Positions 25,501 to 37,349 of a stretch of 64,000 nt of DNA are shown here, one piece after another. The stretch covers positions 1-64,000 of the forward strand of contig JNEU01000207.1 in NCBI GenBank assembly GCA_000697475.1, read 5' to 3'. The position numbers and the translations under genes are program-made. Position 1 is the first letter of the stretch. The number at the start of each line of letters is the position of its first letter. The notes beneath the pieces were generated by a model. It had not been told where the DNA came from. It made no database searches and worked only from the letters and a program-made list of their open reading frames with translations. This DNA comes from Lichtheimia corymbifera B2541. Taxonomy: Eukaryota; Mucoromycota; Mucoromycetes; Mucorales; Lichtheimiaceae.

Positions 25501-28500
25501 CATTCGTTGATCTCATGAAAAACAAGGCTTTGCTCAAGATGCTAAAACACACGTATGTGAAATAAGGATTGGGTTTTGACGTGAAGGCATTAGCTGATAT
25601 ATTCATTGCCATTGTTTGTAGTAATGATCAAGCCCAATCCATCCTGCTTGGTATATTGATCAAGATTGCACCCACTTTGAGCCCAGATCAAGTCGAATCA
25701 CTCTTACCAACATTGACAAATGTCTTTGAGAAGCATGCCAATGGAGAATGCCGAGTAAGTATGACTGCAATTTACGTATTATTGGAATGCTCAAACATGA
25801 GTTATCCCTTTAGTCCATGTATTACACATTCCTGGAAACCGTCAATGATAATCTCATGGATACTCCATCACCTCTGAGATCAAATATCAAAGCGTGCTTG
25901 CTGCGTGGATTGACAGATCAAAGCGAGGCCATCCGTGAGGGCTTAGCGGCGTACCTAAGAAAGATCTTCGACCTCAATGACAATGTATATGATCGATTGA
26001 AGGCGGTACTACAGTAAGTTTATTTGAATGCATCATTTCGCAGATGATTGACTGGGTTATTATCAAAGGATGTATGCTCCGGAGGTGGAGGATGTCTATA
26101 TTCTCTATTCGATCCATTTGCTGCTCGAAGGCACAAAGGAAGCACAAGACTTTGAGAAACCTTTATTCGATGCACCTCTTCCTGAAGCTCATTTTGATGA
26201 CGAAGACCAGCATATCGACACTTCATGGCATTATAACGCTTCAATGACACCCATGTTTGTGTTGTCACAAGAAGTGCGACCTCCAAGACCACGTGGTACC
26301 GACGAAGAAGGCCTCATTCGTGCTACACAAACACAATTTGAATTCAGTTTAACTCAAAGTGTGACAGGTCAGTTGACATGAATACCGTTTGGGATTGCCA
26401 TGGTCTCACAATCTATTTGACAGGTAATACGCTGGCTTCATCCTACGCACCTCCGCCACCACGTACATCAGGCACTCCAGCAACACAGTCAACTCTTGGC
26501 ACCCAAATGTCTCAATCGTGAGTATACCAATGATGATCCCAAACTTTGATGGATTTGAATATATAACACTGTATTCTTATAGCCCGGCGTCACAAGGGAA
26601 CGTGGTTAGAGAAAGTGACCCTTACAAGAGCCTTCACATGCGTATGGTCAAACAAAGCAAGGATGAGGCGAACAAGCATTTCCGATCAATGCATGACAAA
26701 GATGCGCGTACGCGGATTGTGGAGGAAAAACAAAGACGACAAGCTGAGGAGAAACGAGTGCATCTATTACGAAGTTATCGAGTTGGTAGGTATATTGGAT
26801 GAGAATAAAGGGATCATGAGCTCTGACATTGTATGTGCAAATCATAGGCGAATTACCAGATGTCCAAATCAAGTACAAGGATCTGATCGTTCCGCTTCAA
26901 ACGCTTGGCTGCAATGACAATGAAACAGCGCGCCTTTTGTTTTCAGATTTAGTGGTGGCAATCACCGAACAAGAACCATCCGCGCGGGTACGTGCTTACT
27001 TTGAAGTTATGAAAAGATGCATGCTCATTGACATACGTTGATAATTATAGAATGAGGAGAAGCAGTACCGTGATCATGTGCTTGAGCTTGTTCGCAAGAA
27101 TATTGGCCAGAGCATCGACAGTTTCCCACCAGCCATTGGCTCCTTTTTACGCATTTGTTACGATTTGGACGACAATCAATTGGAGAGTGTCATTATCAAC
27201 AGCGTATCTGAAAAGAGCTACAATCAGCATATTGGCATTGCTCTTTTGGAAAAGCAAGCAATTCTTGGTATCGCTCCAGAACAATGTAAGTCTCTTTGTT
27301 ATAGTTCTTTGGAAATCAATGTCATCTGATATAGGATCATCATAGCTACAAAAAAGAAGCGTACATCCAAATCACAGGAAAAGCTTGATGTCGGCAAAAA
27401 GCATTGGATTAATCTCGCATTACTCTATCGATCGATTGACGAGCCTGAACTCTTCCAGCATTTATACCAAACCTATGTTGCAACACAGGAGCTTCCCAAA
27501 GGTAAGCGAGGCATCTGAGAGGACCTACACGCGACTCACATTCTTTCATGATAGACGCTATCGAAGCCGAGATTAGTGGACGTTTTGCGGAAGCATGCAA
27601 TCTCTTTGCAGAGTCTCATGATAAGTACAGTGAAGGGAATCCAGAAGAGGTAGGTGTATGATGATTGTGCATAACCCGATTATAATTGCTCATATGCTTG
27701 TTAGTCATTTTTATGGGTACACGAACGCATGAAATGCTTTGAACAATTGGTGCAGTGGCAAGACATTGCAGAGGCTATAAAACCGAGCATAGGCGGTGGC
27801 TATGAAATGATATGGGATCTAGCTGACAAGGTAATACCGGAAGAATAGAGTATGTGATGGAGATGCTTATATGACAACCTTTAGGATTACTTTGCAGAGT
27901 ACTTCCTGCGTAGCTTTACCAAATTGCGAGATGGCTGGAATGATGAATACAACAATCTTATCGAATGGACAGATGACAATCCAAATCCGGTATATCAATT
28001 CATTGCATCAGCCATGACAATCCCGGATCGGCAAGATTACCTACTTCGAAATTTCGCATGCGGTAAGACATCAAATGACCTCATCGCACAGACACACACA
28101 CGCTGATTTTATGATGTTACGCTCTCATATAGAGGTATCGATCAATGCCATTGTCGAAAAGGAGTTTGATCGTGCGGGATACTATGTGCGGAATGCATAT
28201 GACGCATTCCTTTCCACATGGACCACGTTGCATCCACTTGCTCATGGGAGTCGTATGGCCCAGCTCGTTAATTTGGAAAGGGTATGTGTGCTTGTAAAGA
28301 TCCGGTGTATAGCTGTGATGGCTCATTTGGTTTGTTCCTAGGCCACTGAAATGGAAGGCTTTTTGAGTGTCATGTCCGACTTTCAACGCTCCACAGGCGA
28401 TCCATTAAAGATGACAAAGTACCTGCAATCGCTCCTGGTTCGATATCCGAATGCTCAACTAGATGCCATCGATGTGTGGGATGATGTCGTTGACTCGAGG

Positions 28501-31500
28501 AATGTGATGGTCGAAGAACTTGAAAGACTTTGTGAAGAACGACAGGTAATGGAATGCTTTTATGCGGATAGCAGTAGTGTATACTGACAACATTTATAGA
28601 TAACTGATGTCATGGGTCCAAAGCTATTTGACTGCCGTAAGCAATCCATACTCTCTATGATGGCAGCAGCAAGAACACAGGGCAATGCCTCCGTCGCAAT
28701 GACTCGTCTTGATCGTTTGGATGAACTTGGGATTAGTGGTCGAGAACGCAAACTTGTCGGATTGCAGAATGATATCACGTTTCAAGAGCTTATCGTGGAT
28801 GGCCGCAAGAAAGCTCAAAGACTTGCCAAAATGGTTGCCAATATCGTCAAGGATGAGGTATGTTTTCATATACATTGTACTCAAGAATAGGCACGCGTGT
28901 CTAATATGATTTTCATATAGCATGAATTGCAACCCTCAGAAGACCTCTACTATGAATATCAGTTTGCGGCTGCTCACGTCTTTGACTTGGCTCGTCTCAC
29001 ACTCCAACAAGATCCCAATGCGTTCAAGACCATCTTATCCAACTCGGCTTTCAAAAAGCTCCACGAATCCCGCAATTTCAAGGACGCAGCAGCGTTGGCA
29101 AATTATCTGGGTCACAATGGATACACGTACATTCGAGATGCATATGGTTCCTCCGTTGATGCTGAAGACGTAAGTGGGAGGTGTGACAAAATAATGCAAG
29201 TTTTACTGACTCTTTTCCCCACTAATAGCCCCTGATGCAAGCCAAATGCAGTTGGAAGTTTGCCGAATACTGTGACAATGTTATGCGTGCAAATGATGCG
29301 TATACGGATACCCAGGTAAGCAAAATGGATCGCTATCTACAAACATGTATATGAGACTCATCTTTTATTTAGGTCAATATCCCCATTGAATACACCCGCA
29401 TAGTGATTCAGGGCTACTTCTCGGCCATGGAAGCCGGCAATCATCAAGCCATTGAGCGGTTCCCACGTATGCTTGAATTGATCGAACGATATCCAGAAGT
29501 CGGAAGTGTTTTCAAGGAAAGAGTCGAAGCGTTCGAACAAGTGTGGATGTATATTCGTTGGATTCCTCAAATGGTCGCTATTCTCGACAGACCAATCGCT
29601 CTCAACATCTTCCCTGCTTTACACAAGCTTGCTCGCACATATCCGAACGCCCTCTATTATCCATTTACTATCAGCAATGAGCATTATTCAAGTATGGGTG
29701 ATCAATTGCCAAAGGAGAACCGACAAGGAATCGACATATTGGCAGCTGCTATCCGTTCACCTTTGATGGAAAAGCTCAACTTTGAATTGCGGAGACTGGG
29801 TAACCCTCTGTTGATTGCAAAGGACTTTGTGGATATTGTGGGCGTAAGTATACATGTATATACTTCCATGAAGCGATACGTATTTAACGTACTATTTTAT
29901 ATAGGGCTACTTTAACGACCCCAGCATTTCCATTGATGCAGTGAAGAAAGCATATCGTGAACTACATGACCTCGTGCTAGACAGGAATAACACCGCGATT
30001 GGAGCTATCCCAAAGGCTTTTGCTACTAGTCATGGAAGCTTGTTCACTGATACATTTGGTAAGTTGTCATACATGTTGGTTATGGTACGCGTGGCTGATG
30101 GATAAATATGTTACTAGGTGAAAATGGATCCAAACTGGAAAAGTTGAAGAAGGCAGATTTCCAAAAGTTCAAGGGAGCTTTCGACAAGTTGCTTCAACGG
30201 GAGAAGAACCACAGACCACGGAATATCACATCTCTTCAAGCCCATTCTCCATGGCTAGCTGAGTTTCATGGTTCGAACGAGGACGAGCAGCTTGAAATAC
30301 CGGGACAGTATTCAGGAAAAGCCAGACCAGATCCTGCAGCCCATGCAAAAATCATCAGCTTTGACGAACGTCTTTTGCCACAAAGTTCATTGAGAAGACC
30401 CAAGCGGCTAACCATGAACGGGAGTGATGAGCGTCCGCATAATTTCTTGGTCAAGGAAGGAGAGGATTTGCGTTTGGATCAACGTGTTCAGCAGCTATTT
30501 GGAGTTATGAATGAGATTCTCGCCAAAGATCCTTACAGTGCAAAACATGGGGTCTCGATCAGAACGTACAATGTAAGTGGACATTTTGATTTAAAGCAAA
30601 TTGATCCTCACATTTTGTTGCAAGGTTGTACCTATGACTACAAGCGTCGGCATGATTGAGTGGGTCAATGACACCATCCCTCTAAAAAGTTGTGTGTCAC
30701 AAGGCATACACGGAGAGCAGATTGCTGCAGCATATAATAACTACAAGAGATATTACGAACGCGATCCGCGACGTAAGTAAAAATCTATGCTACATTCACG
30801 CATTATCCTAATTATCGACTATAGTATACGTCACGTCTATAAAAACACCTCGCAAGGACATTGTAAAGCGATTCGAGGATGCCATGCGTGGAATGGATAC
30901 CGGAACGTTGCGTCAATATTTGCTCCAAATGGCATCATCACCTGAAGCGTTTCTACTCATCCGAAAAGGTTTTATCAACAGCTTGGCCGCCATCAGCATA
31001 TCTGGATACATTCTGGGCATTGGTGACCGACATATGGAGAACTTTTTGGTCGATAAAAAGTCGGGACAGTTGATATCGATCGATTTCGGTCACGCATTTG
31101 GCTCGGCCACCGAATTACTTCCTATTCCAGAAATGATGCCATTCCGCTTAACCAGGTGTTTGACCGGTACACTGGAGCCCTTGGGGTTGGGCGCCCTCGA
31201 GTTGGTCATGACGCATGTGTTACAGAGTAAGTCATCAAAGGTGATCATTTGAATTGAAAGAAATGTTGATTTAATGATAACTTTAGGTTTGCATCAAAAT
31301 CGTGATACATTGCTCAATGTCATGGATGTCTTTATCAAGGAACCCTTGCTGGATTGGAGGAAGCAGGCGATCAATGAGATGACAGCGCAACGTAAGTAAA
31401 TAAATATATAGAACCAACACAAGGAGGAAACGTCTCACACACTTTTGTACTTATAGGATCCACAAATCGACCCTTGTCAACCAGCACATCAACCAGGTCT

Positions 31501-31943
31501 GCTCAGGCAACCAGATCCTATACGAGTACGGGTAGTGGCGGTGGAGCTAGTGGCGAACCCTCGTCGTCCGAGACAACCAGTATCAGTGATCAAATTGAAT
31601 GGTTTCCTCAACAAAAGCTTGATGCTGCACGCAAAAAGTTAAATCTTGAGAACCCTGGTTGTAAGTAAAAGCATCCGAATAATGGGTTATAATTACTGAC
31701 AACATCATGACTTATTATTTAGACACAATGGCAGCAAGCATCAGACGTAACAAGAGGGTGGAGAAGGAGAAATTAACAGAGAAGTTCGAAGCACTTGCAC
31801 GTGGAGATCCTGATCATAATTACCGTGCCACCGTTGGTCAGGACTGCCCCTCCATCAGAGATCAAGTGAAGTGTTTAGTCGATATTGCCACAGACCCCGC
31901 CATCCTGGGCAGAACGTGGATGGGTTGGATGCCATTTTGTTGA
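16559..31943 (+). CDS. PRKDC: DNA-dependent protein kinase catalytic subunit (DNA-PKcs), PIKK family
   Basis: A chain of about 54 exons, with introns near 60 nt, gives roughly 4,100 aa (human 4,128). The start is MSLATLESLLRELAAHIP. The N-terminal two thirds is helical HEAT-like repeat. The middle carries TPMFVLSQ, IRATQTQF and SLTQ (26241-26360), then LLRSYRVGELPDVQIKYKD, both aligning with human DNA-PKcs around its ABCDE cluster. The kinase domain (about 30.2-31.4 kb) has IPGQYSGKARP, SLRRPKRLTMNGSDERPHNF, GEDLRLDQRVQQLF, RTYNVVPMT, the catalytic loop GIGDRHMENFL and SIDFGHAFGSATE. The FATC ends DQVKCLVDIATDP...LGRTWMGWMPFC, like human ...LGRTWEGWEPWM. DNA-PKcs joins Ku at DNA breaks and drives non-homologous end joining. 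All checked joins keep frame, and I saw no disabling stop. It is divergent from UTP10 and 277 bp upstream of VPS34. Confidence 0.93.
26241..26620 (+). other. PRKDC: S/T-Q cluster of DNA-PKcs (ABCDE-like autophosphorylation region)
   Basis: Within the gene this stretch encodes TPMFVLSQE, IRATQTQF, SLTQSVTG, then, after an intron, ATQSTLGTQMSQ and, after another intron, PASQGN. That is at least seven Ser/Thr-Gln sites in about 85 residues. The first three blocks follow the order and spacing of human T2609-Q (TPMFVETQ), T2638-Q (IRATQQQ) and T2647-Q (TLTQ). Confidence 0.8.
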
Positions 31944-32220
31944 ATAAAGATTTGCATTTTACTTTATTGGTGATAATTAGTGGTAGAGGAGGTTTTATGT
32001 GTGACAACATGTTGAGTGAGTGGATATGAAAGGTGTGGAGGACATTAACAACTAGGAGAAGGGAATGAAGAGACGTATCGAAGGATGCATGTATGCGGAT
32101 AAAAAGATCTTGTTGGCTAACACCGCCGCACACCAATTCCCGCTCCTATGACATGTGCCGCATGACTTTGGGCTCGCTGTTCATATCACCACTTGCTCTT
32201 TCTTTGGATACCCTGACACA

Positions 32221-35200
32221 ATGGACTTTTCTTATTGCCTCACAAAGGACATTGAGCTTCCTGTTTCAATACGAATGTAAGACTATCTGATTCTCACGTC
32301 AGTGACAACAGGTTATTAACATAAATACCACCATCAGTGCGAGCTTAGAAGGCACGCGAGATCGCCGTCAATGGATCAAGAACGACTCTCGACCTCACAT
32401 TCATGACGAGTAAGCACTCATTCCTAGGTCGATAACGCATTTCAAAACTAACATTGACTGCAAGGGAGCATACCGACTTTTATGTCACTGTACAGCTTTT
32501 TGGCGACAACAAGCCCTTGACGGTTCCTGTTCGTACGTGCTACAAGGCGTTCAAATCTCACTGCAGGTGTGTGTGTGCGTGTGTGTGGTTCATGCTTGGG
32601 ATATCAGGATCGATGTATTAAGAAATGTACATAGCTGGAACGAATGGTTGACACTACCTATCAAATATTGCGAGTTGCCACCTTCAGCACAATGCGCTAT
32701 CACTGTTTGGGATACAACAGGACCACGACAAGCTATACCCGTAGGCGGAACAACATTGCAGCTCTTTGGCAAATACTAGTAAGTGATGACAAGGATGACG
32801 GGTACAGAGGAATGCACTGACACGTGGATGTGCATACTAGTACTCTCCGAAAGGGCAAACATAAGCTGCATTTGTGGCCTGGTGTAGAATCAGATGGCAG
32901 AGTCAATTCCAAGACACCAAGTAAAGTCAAGATGGATGATGATATGGACAAGCTGGAAAAGGTACAAGAGAAAGAAAAGGGATATACGTGCGCGCATTCT
33001 AATATATGCATTGGTTGCTGTAGCTGGTCAAACGATATGATTGTGGCGATATTCGTCCAGTGGAGTGGTTGGATAACATGGCTTTTAGATACATTGAAAA
33101 GGCTCACACAGTAAGTGAAATGGATGTGAAATGTGACATGCGTCATTAACTCTTTATCATAGAAAGCGGCTCAAAAATCAACTGATATGGCTTTATACAT
33201 TGACCTTCCCAAATTCGATTTCCCGGTGGTTTTTGGAGAGATGGTAAGATATCATGGATGGCATGTATACTTGATAGTGTACCAATTCATACGCGTATAT
33301 AGGAATACACATTACCTAATCCAAGCGATTCATTGGCAAATCCTCAGCAGCCAGCCTCACAGTCCAATGCAAATGTGATGAATCAATCGCTCCATAGCGA
33401 TGTACCGGACCAACACCGACTTTCCAATGAACACCCAACCGATTCTCCTCGTTCATACGCACTCGTACTTGATCTGGACATTATCCGTGACAATCCGGTG
33501 GAAGCAAAGCATCGTCGTCTTGTTCGCAGTCATCGAAATGGACCACTGGATCGCGATTTGAAACCCAATCCAAAGATTCGAGACGAATTAAATGTAAGCA
33601 TCATGATGAATGGATTAAGAAAACGTATCAACCTCATCTATGTCTTCAGAGTATCATGTCTTATCCACCAACCCAAACGCTGACCACGGAAGAAAAGGAT
33701 CTTGTTTGGAAATTCCGTTACTACCTGACAAGGGACAAGAGGGTGAGTGCCGTTATGATGGTAGAGTGAGCTATTCCACTAATGAGGGAGGTACTAGGCC
33801 TTAACCAAGTTCTTGAAATGTGTGGTGTGGACGGATGCAACAGAAGTTAGACAAGCTGTGGATATCTTGTCCTTATGGGTCGACATTGACGTGGATGATG
33901 CTCTGGAGTTACTTGGCAAAGAATTTGGCAACCGGGCTGTAAGGTCATATGCTGTCAATCAATTAAGAAAAGCGGATGATGATGTAAGTAAGCCTGGTTA
34001 CGGGAGATGACCATAGCTCACATATACATGATAGGATCTGCTACTATACTTGTTGCAGCTTGTGCAAGCGTTGAAATTCGAACATCTCGTTGAGAAAGGA
34101 TCAGGATCATACGAGTCGTCGTTGCTTCAGTTCTTGATTGATCGTGCTACCCGCAATCCTGTTTTGGGGAATTACTTTCATTGGTATGACTGGCCTCTTT
34201 TTCAAATTGTATGATCAACTAATCGATGATCTCAGGTATCTCATGGTCGAGTGCGAAGACAAGATTGTCGGCAGAATGTACGCAAAAGTCACCTATCATT
34301 ACTTTACTGCAATCTTAGAGGCAAGTCCAAATGTGGAATGGCGAAGGGCTAGCTCTAATATCATGATACAGGTTCCCTATGGTCATAATCGGCGTGATAC
34401 CCTACGACAGCAGGGTGAGCTTATCCAAACATTATCCAAGCTATCACAGCAAATACGAGCAATGAAGGAACCACGAGCTAAAAAGGTAAAAGGAGAAAAA
34501 AGCTCACGTGAATGATGTCTTATGGATGATGTAGATTGAAAAATTGCGTGCCATCTTGGGTGATCCCAAAGGAATGTTGTCAAATCTCCCAGGCCTCCCA
34601 TTGCCACTAGACCCCACTGTACGTGTCCGCAGCATTCTTCCAGGTGAGCATGATGACTGTTCTACTCTTATCCCGGCAAGGCTAACGACTCTCTCTTAGA
34701 AAAATCGAGCATCTTCAATAGCAACCTCCAACCTCTTCGATTGACCTTTATATGCGATGATGGTTTAGAGTACCCAGTAAGTGGAATACCTCTTTTGATT
34801 GCAGTCAAGCGGATGAGGCTAACCTATTGATGTCTACTTTAGGTTATCTTCAAGACGGGAGATGATTTACGGCAGGATCAGCTGGTCATCCAGATTATTA
34901 CATTGATGGACAAGCTATTGCGCAAAGAGAATTTGGATCTTCGATTGACACCCTACAAGGTGCTTGCTACTGGACCAGAGCATGGTCTCATGCAATTCAT
35001 CCCATCCATGTCCCTGGCAGCTGTGTTGAACGAGCATCAAAACAATGTCATTGACTTTTTCAAGAAACATCACCCAGATCCTGGTCCAGATGGCATTTAT
35101 GGTGTGGATGCTCAAGTGATGGAAACATATATTCGCAGTTGTGGTAAGCTTATATCATCTCTTGCTTTCTTCATTGGGGGCTGACAGTGATTGTGTTTTA

Positions 35201-35738
35201 GCCGGTTACTGTGTCATCACCTATTTACTGGGTGTAGGAGATCGCCATCTTGATAATCTGCTACTCTCTCCAGAAGGTCAGTGTCCGACTTCATCTGCAG
35301 CAAGTAAACTGACATATGTGTGTGCGTGTGTGTGTAGGCTACCTCTTCCATGTCGATTTTGGTTTTATCCTTGGACGAGATCCAAAGCCTTTCCCGCCAC
35401 CTATGAAGCTCTGCAAAGAAATGATTGAAGCTATGGGCGGTGCCAACTCTCGCCACTATGACAAGTTTAGGCAATACTGCTATACAGCTTTTACGACATT
35501 ACGACGCAATGCCAACTTGATTCTCAACCTGTTTGCACTCATGGTGGATGCCAACATCCCTGATATCAAGATTGAACCTGATAAAGCTGTCAACAAGGTG
35601 CAGGAAAAGTTTAGGCTGGATCTCTCTGAAGAGGCAGCTATTGCTTATTTCCAGGGCTTGATTTCAGAAAGCGTGAATGCTCTATTCCCACAAATCATGG
35701 AGACTGTACACAAATGGGCACAATACTGGCGTAGCTAG
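32221..35738 (+). CDS. VPS34: Class III phosphatidylinositol 3-kinase Vps34
   Basis: Eighteen exons give 847 aa: 32221-32276, 32338-32409, 32465-32566, 32635-32778, 32841-32961, 33024-33110, 33163-33243, 33303-33593, 33650-33742, 33798-33983, 34035-34183, 34236-34320, 34372-34485, 34535-34643, 34700-34776, 34843-35143, 35202-35276, 35338-35738. The C2 domain ([28 protein letters not shown]) is followed by the helical PIK domain ([40 protein letters not shown]) and the lipid kinase domain: [31 protein letters not shown], catalytic loop [26 protein letters not shown], and a C-terminal helix ending HKWAQYWRS. It makes PI3P for autophagy and endosomal sorting with Vps15 and Beclin1/Atg6. The intron at 34321-34371 is GC-AG, 51 nt and stop-free, so retention would give an 864-aa form. 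Confidence 0.95.
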
Positions 35739-35957
35739 GATAGTAAACAAGTAATCTCTACAATAAAAATGTTATTCACCTACCAGTCAGGATTACCTTG
35801 TGGAGTGGCTACGCTACCTATGAAGAATAATGATCTTACAATAAACTTACGCATTTATGCAACCACATTACTATCTCGGTATCCATCTTTACAGGGACTG
35901 CAACCTTTTGCTTTATAAGAGGCTATCTATGCAATAAACTGCATGTTCCGCCCGTTC
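35739..35957. other. 3' flank of VPS34
   Basis: Contains AATAAA-like sequences (CAATAAAAATG near 35760; ACAATAAACTT near 35837) suited to polyadenylation. No gene was seen. Confidence 0.4.
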
Positions 35958-36345
35958 ATCATTTCTCCTACATTTGGGTTTCCCCGCATCCAAAATCTTC
36001 ATAATGAAGCGTGCAGTTTTTAAATAAATGGAGTTGATCAGCATGACTCAGAGCACCTTCTGACCAAGTTTCAAGTTTGAGAGGGCGAATCCCAAAATCA
36101 TTTATACTGTTTCGATAAATCATGGATTCGACGGGTACCCAATTTCCGACCAGCATAGTCAATCCCACATTATACCCTCCCATTCAAAATTTTGAAATGA
36201 AGTGTGGGTTCTTTATTAATACAAAATTGATCAGCATGCCAAAGAGCATCGTGTTTACAAGTTTGAGGCTCAAGATGATGAATCAATTTACAGTGTGACC
36301 CATTTAATTTCCACTTCCTCTCTCAGCTTCTTGCCTTTTCTTCTT
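35958..36345 (+). repeat. Decayed solo copy of the foldback-arm repeat
   Basis: The stretch TTCTCCTACATTTGGG...TTGATCAGCATGACTCAGAGCACC...ACCAAGTTTCAA..., then CCCACATTATACCCTCCCATTC..., then the second TTGATCAGCATG block, and finally TTAATTTCCACTTCC follows, in order, the right arm of the large palindrome (about 41,630-42,230). It has many substitutions and one set of modules only, in the same orientation as that right arm. It looks like an older copy outside the present element. Confidence 0.7.
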
Positions 36346-36900
36346 AATAGGGGTAAGGTTTGAAGGGTTCTTATTGGTGGAGAGTGCATGATAGACAATC
36401 TCTAAACAGTAAGGTTTGCCTATGATGGTGTGGTTAACAAGCATAAATGATCAGTGCATCCAAGACATGAGCGGTAATGGTATTGTTTGCCTCTAGGGTT
36501 CATTCTTATACAAGGCTATACATACAAGGTGGATCATGCTGATAGGGCCATTGTCATAGGTAAGCACTATGATGTATGTACTTGTGCCACAGAGCTCATC
36601 ATCTTAGCCGTAATGATTTAAGCTTACAATGGATCAAGCTTCCGTGACAAGCAGGGTTGTTGGGTACTATTATTATGGGTTTATTAACATTGAAGATACA
36701 AGCGTCTATTTAAACATGTATACAATCAGTTATTGGCACTACCCATTGTCTAATGAACATATGAACAATGAAGTTTTAATGAATGTAATATGACAGAAGG
36801 AACAAGAGCGTCTCTATACAATGATGTGGGTATAATCCAATCTCCCCTTCCGGCCTTCAAACTTCTATCCTTCCTTTCCTTCCAGATGCCAACCAGTGGA
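36346..36900. other. Intergenic, no gene recognised
   Basis: Short open frames only. No motif, RNA fold or repeat relation was recognised. Confidence 0.4.
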
Positions 36901-37269
36901 TCACAAAGAATCAGCAGGTGTCGTTGTGTCTGTATTCTTGGTTGCTGCCGTCATAGCATCTTCATCCAAATTTGTAAAAGTAGCTGTTGCATGCATTGAC
37001 TTGAATGTTGCAATATCATCCATGGTGGTAAATCCTCTCTTGTCAAAGATATAAGCCCTCGTTTCCATGCCATCCAATTCATCCAATCCATCATCATCCT
37101 CAGCCGTATCCACGTGTTCGTTACTGCTGACGACGAGCCAAGTAGCCAAAGCAACATTCCAGGATTCCACATTACTGCACTTGATTGCATCCATCCATTC
37201 ATCCATAACCGTTGCGAGTCCAATAAGAAAGAGCCTCTGTGATCGCTGCTGATATGCTTCCTTTTCCAT
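36901..37269 (-). CDS. Hypothetical acidic protein (possible)
   Basis: A 122-aa open frame on the minus strand begins MEKEAYQQRSQRLFLIG. It has a helical Trp-containing first half (MDEWMDAIK..., WNVALATWLVV), an Asp/Glu-rich middle (TAEDDDGLDELDG) and a Thr-rich end. Composition and the lack of low-complexity filler look protein-like, but no family is recognised. It lies next to the left end of the foldback element, and an ATG 83 bp upstream in another frame could belong to a first exon. It may be a single-exon gene, a last exon, or chance. Confidence 0.35.
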   Translation of the reverse strand: MEKEAYQQRSQRLFLIGLATVMDEWMDAIKCSNVESWNVALATWLVVSSNEHVDTAEDDDGLDELDGMETRAYIFDKRGFTTMDDIATFKSMHATATFTNLDEDAMTAATKNTDTTTPADSL

Positions 37270-37349
37270 CCGAGTGTTCGTCTCTCTCTTTCTTGGTCAT
37301 TTTCAGTGCAGCTTATTGCGGGATACTTGATAGCTGATATGGGACCATC

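Noticed and set aside
16559..31943. Apparent fragmentation of the DNA-PKcs frame into dozens of pieces, suggesting a pseudogene
   Set aside because: Every break I checked is a normal short intron with GT...AG ends whose removal restores frame and family similarity.
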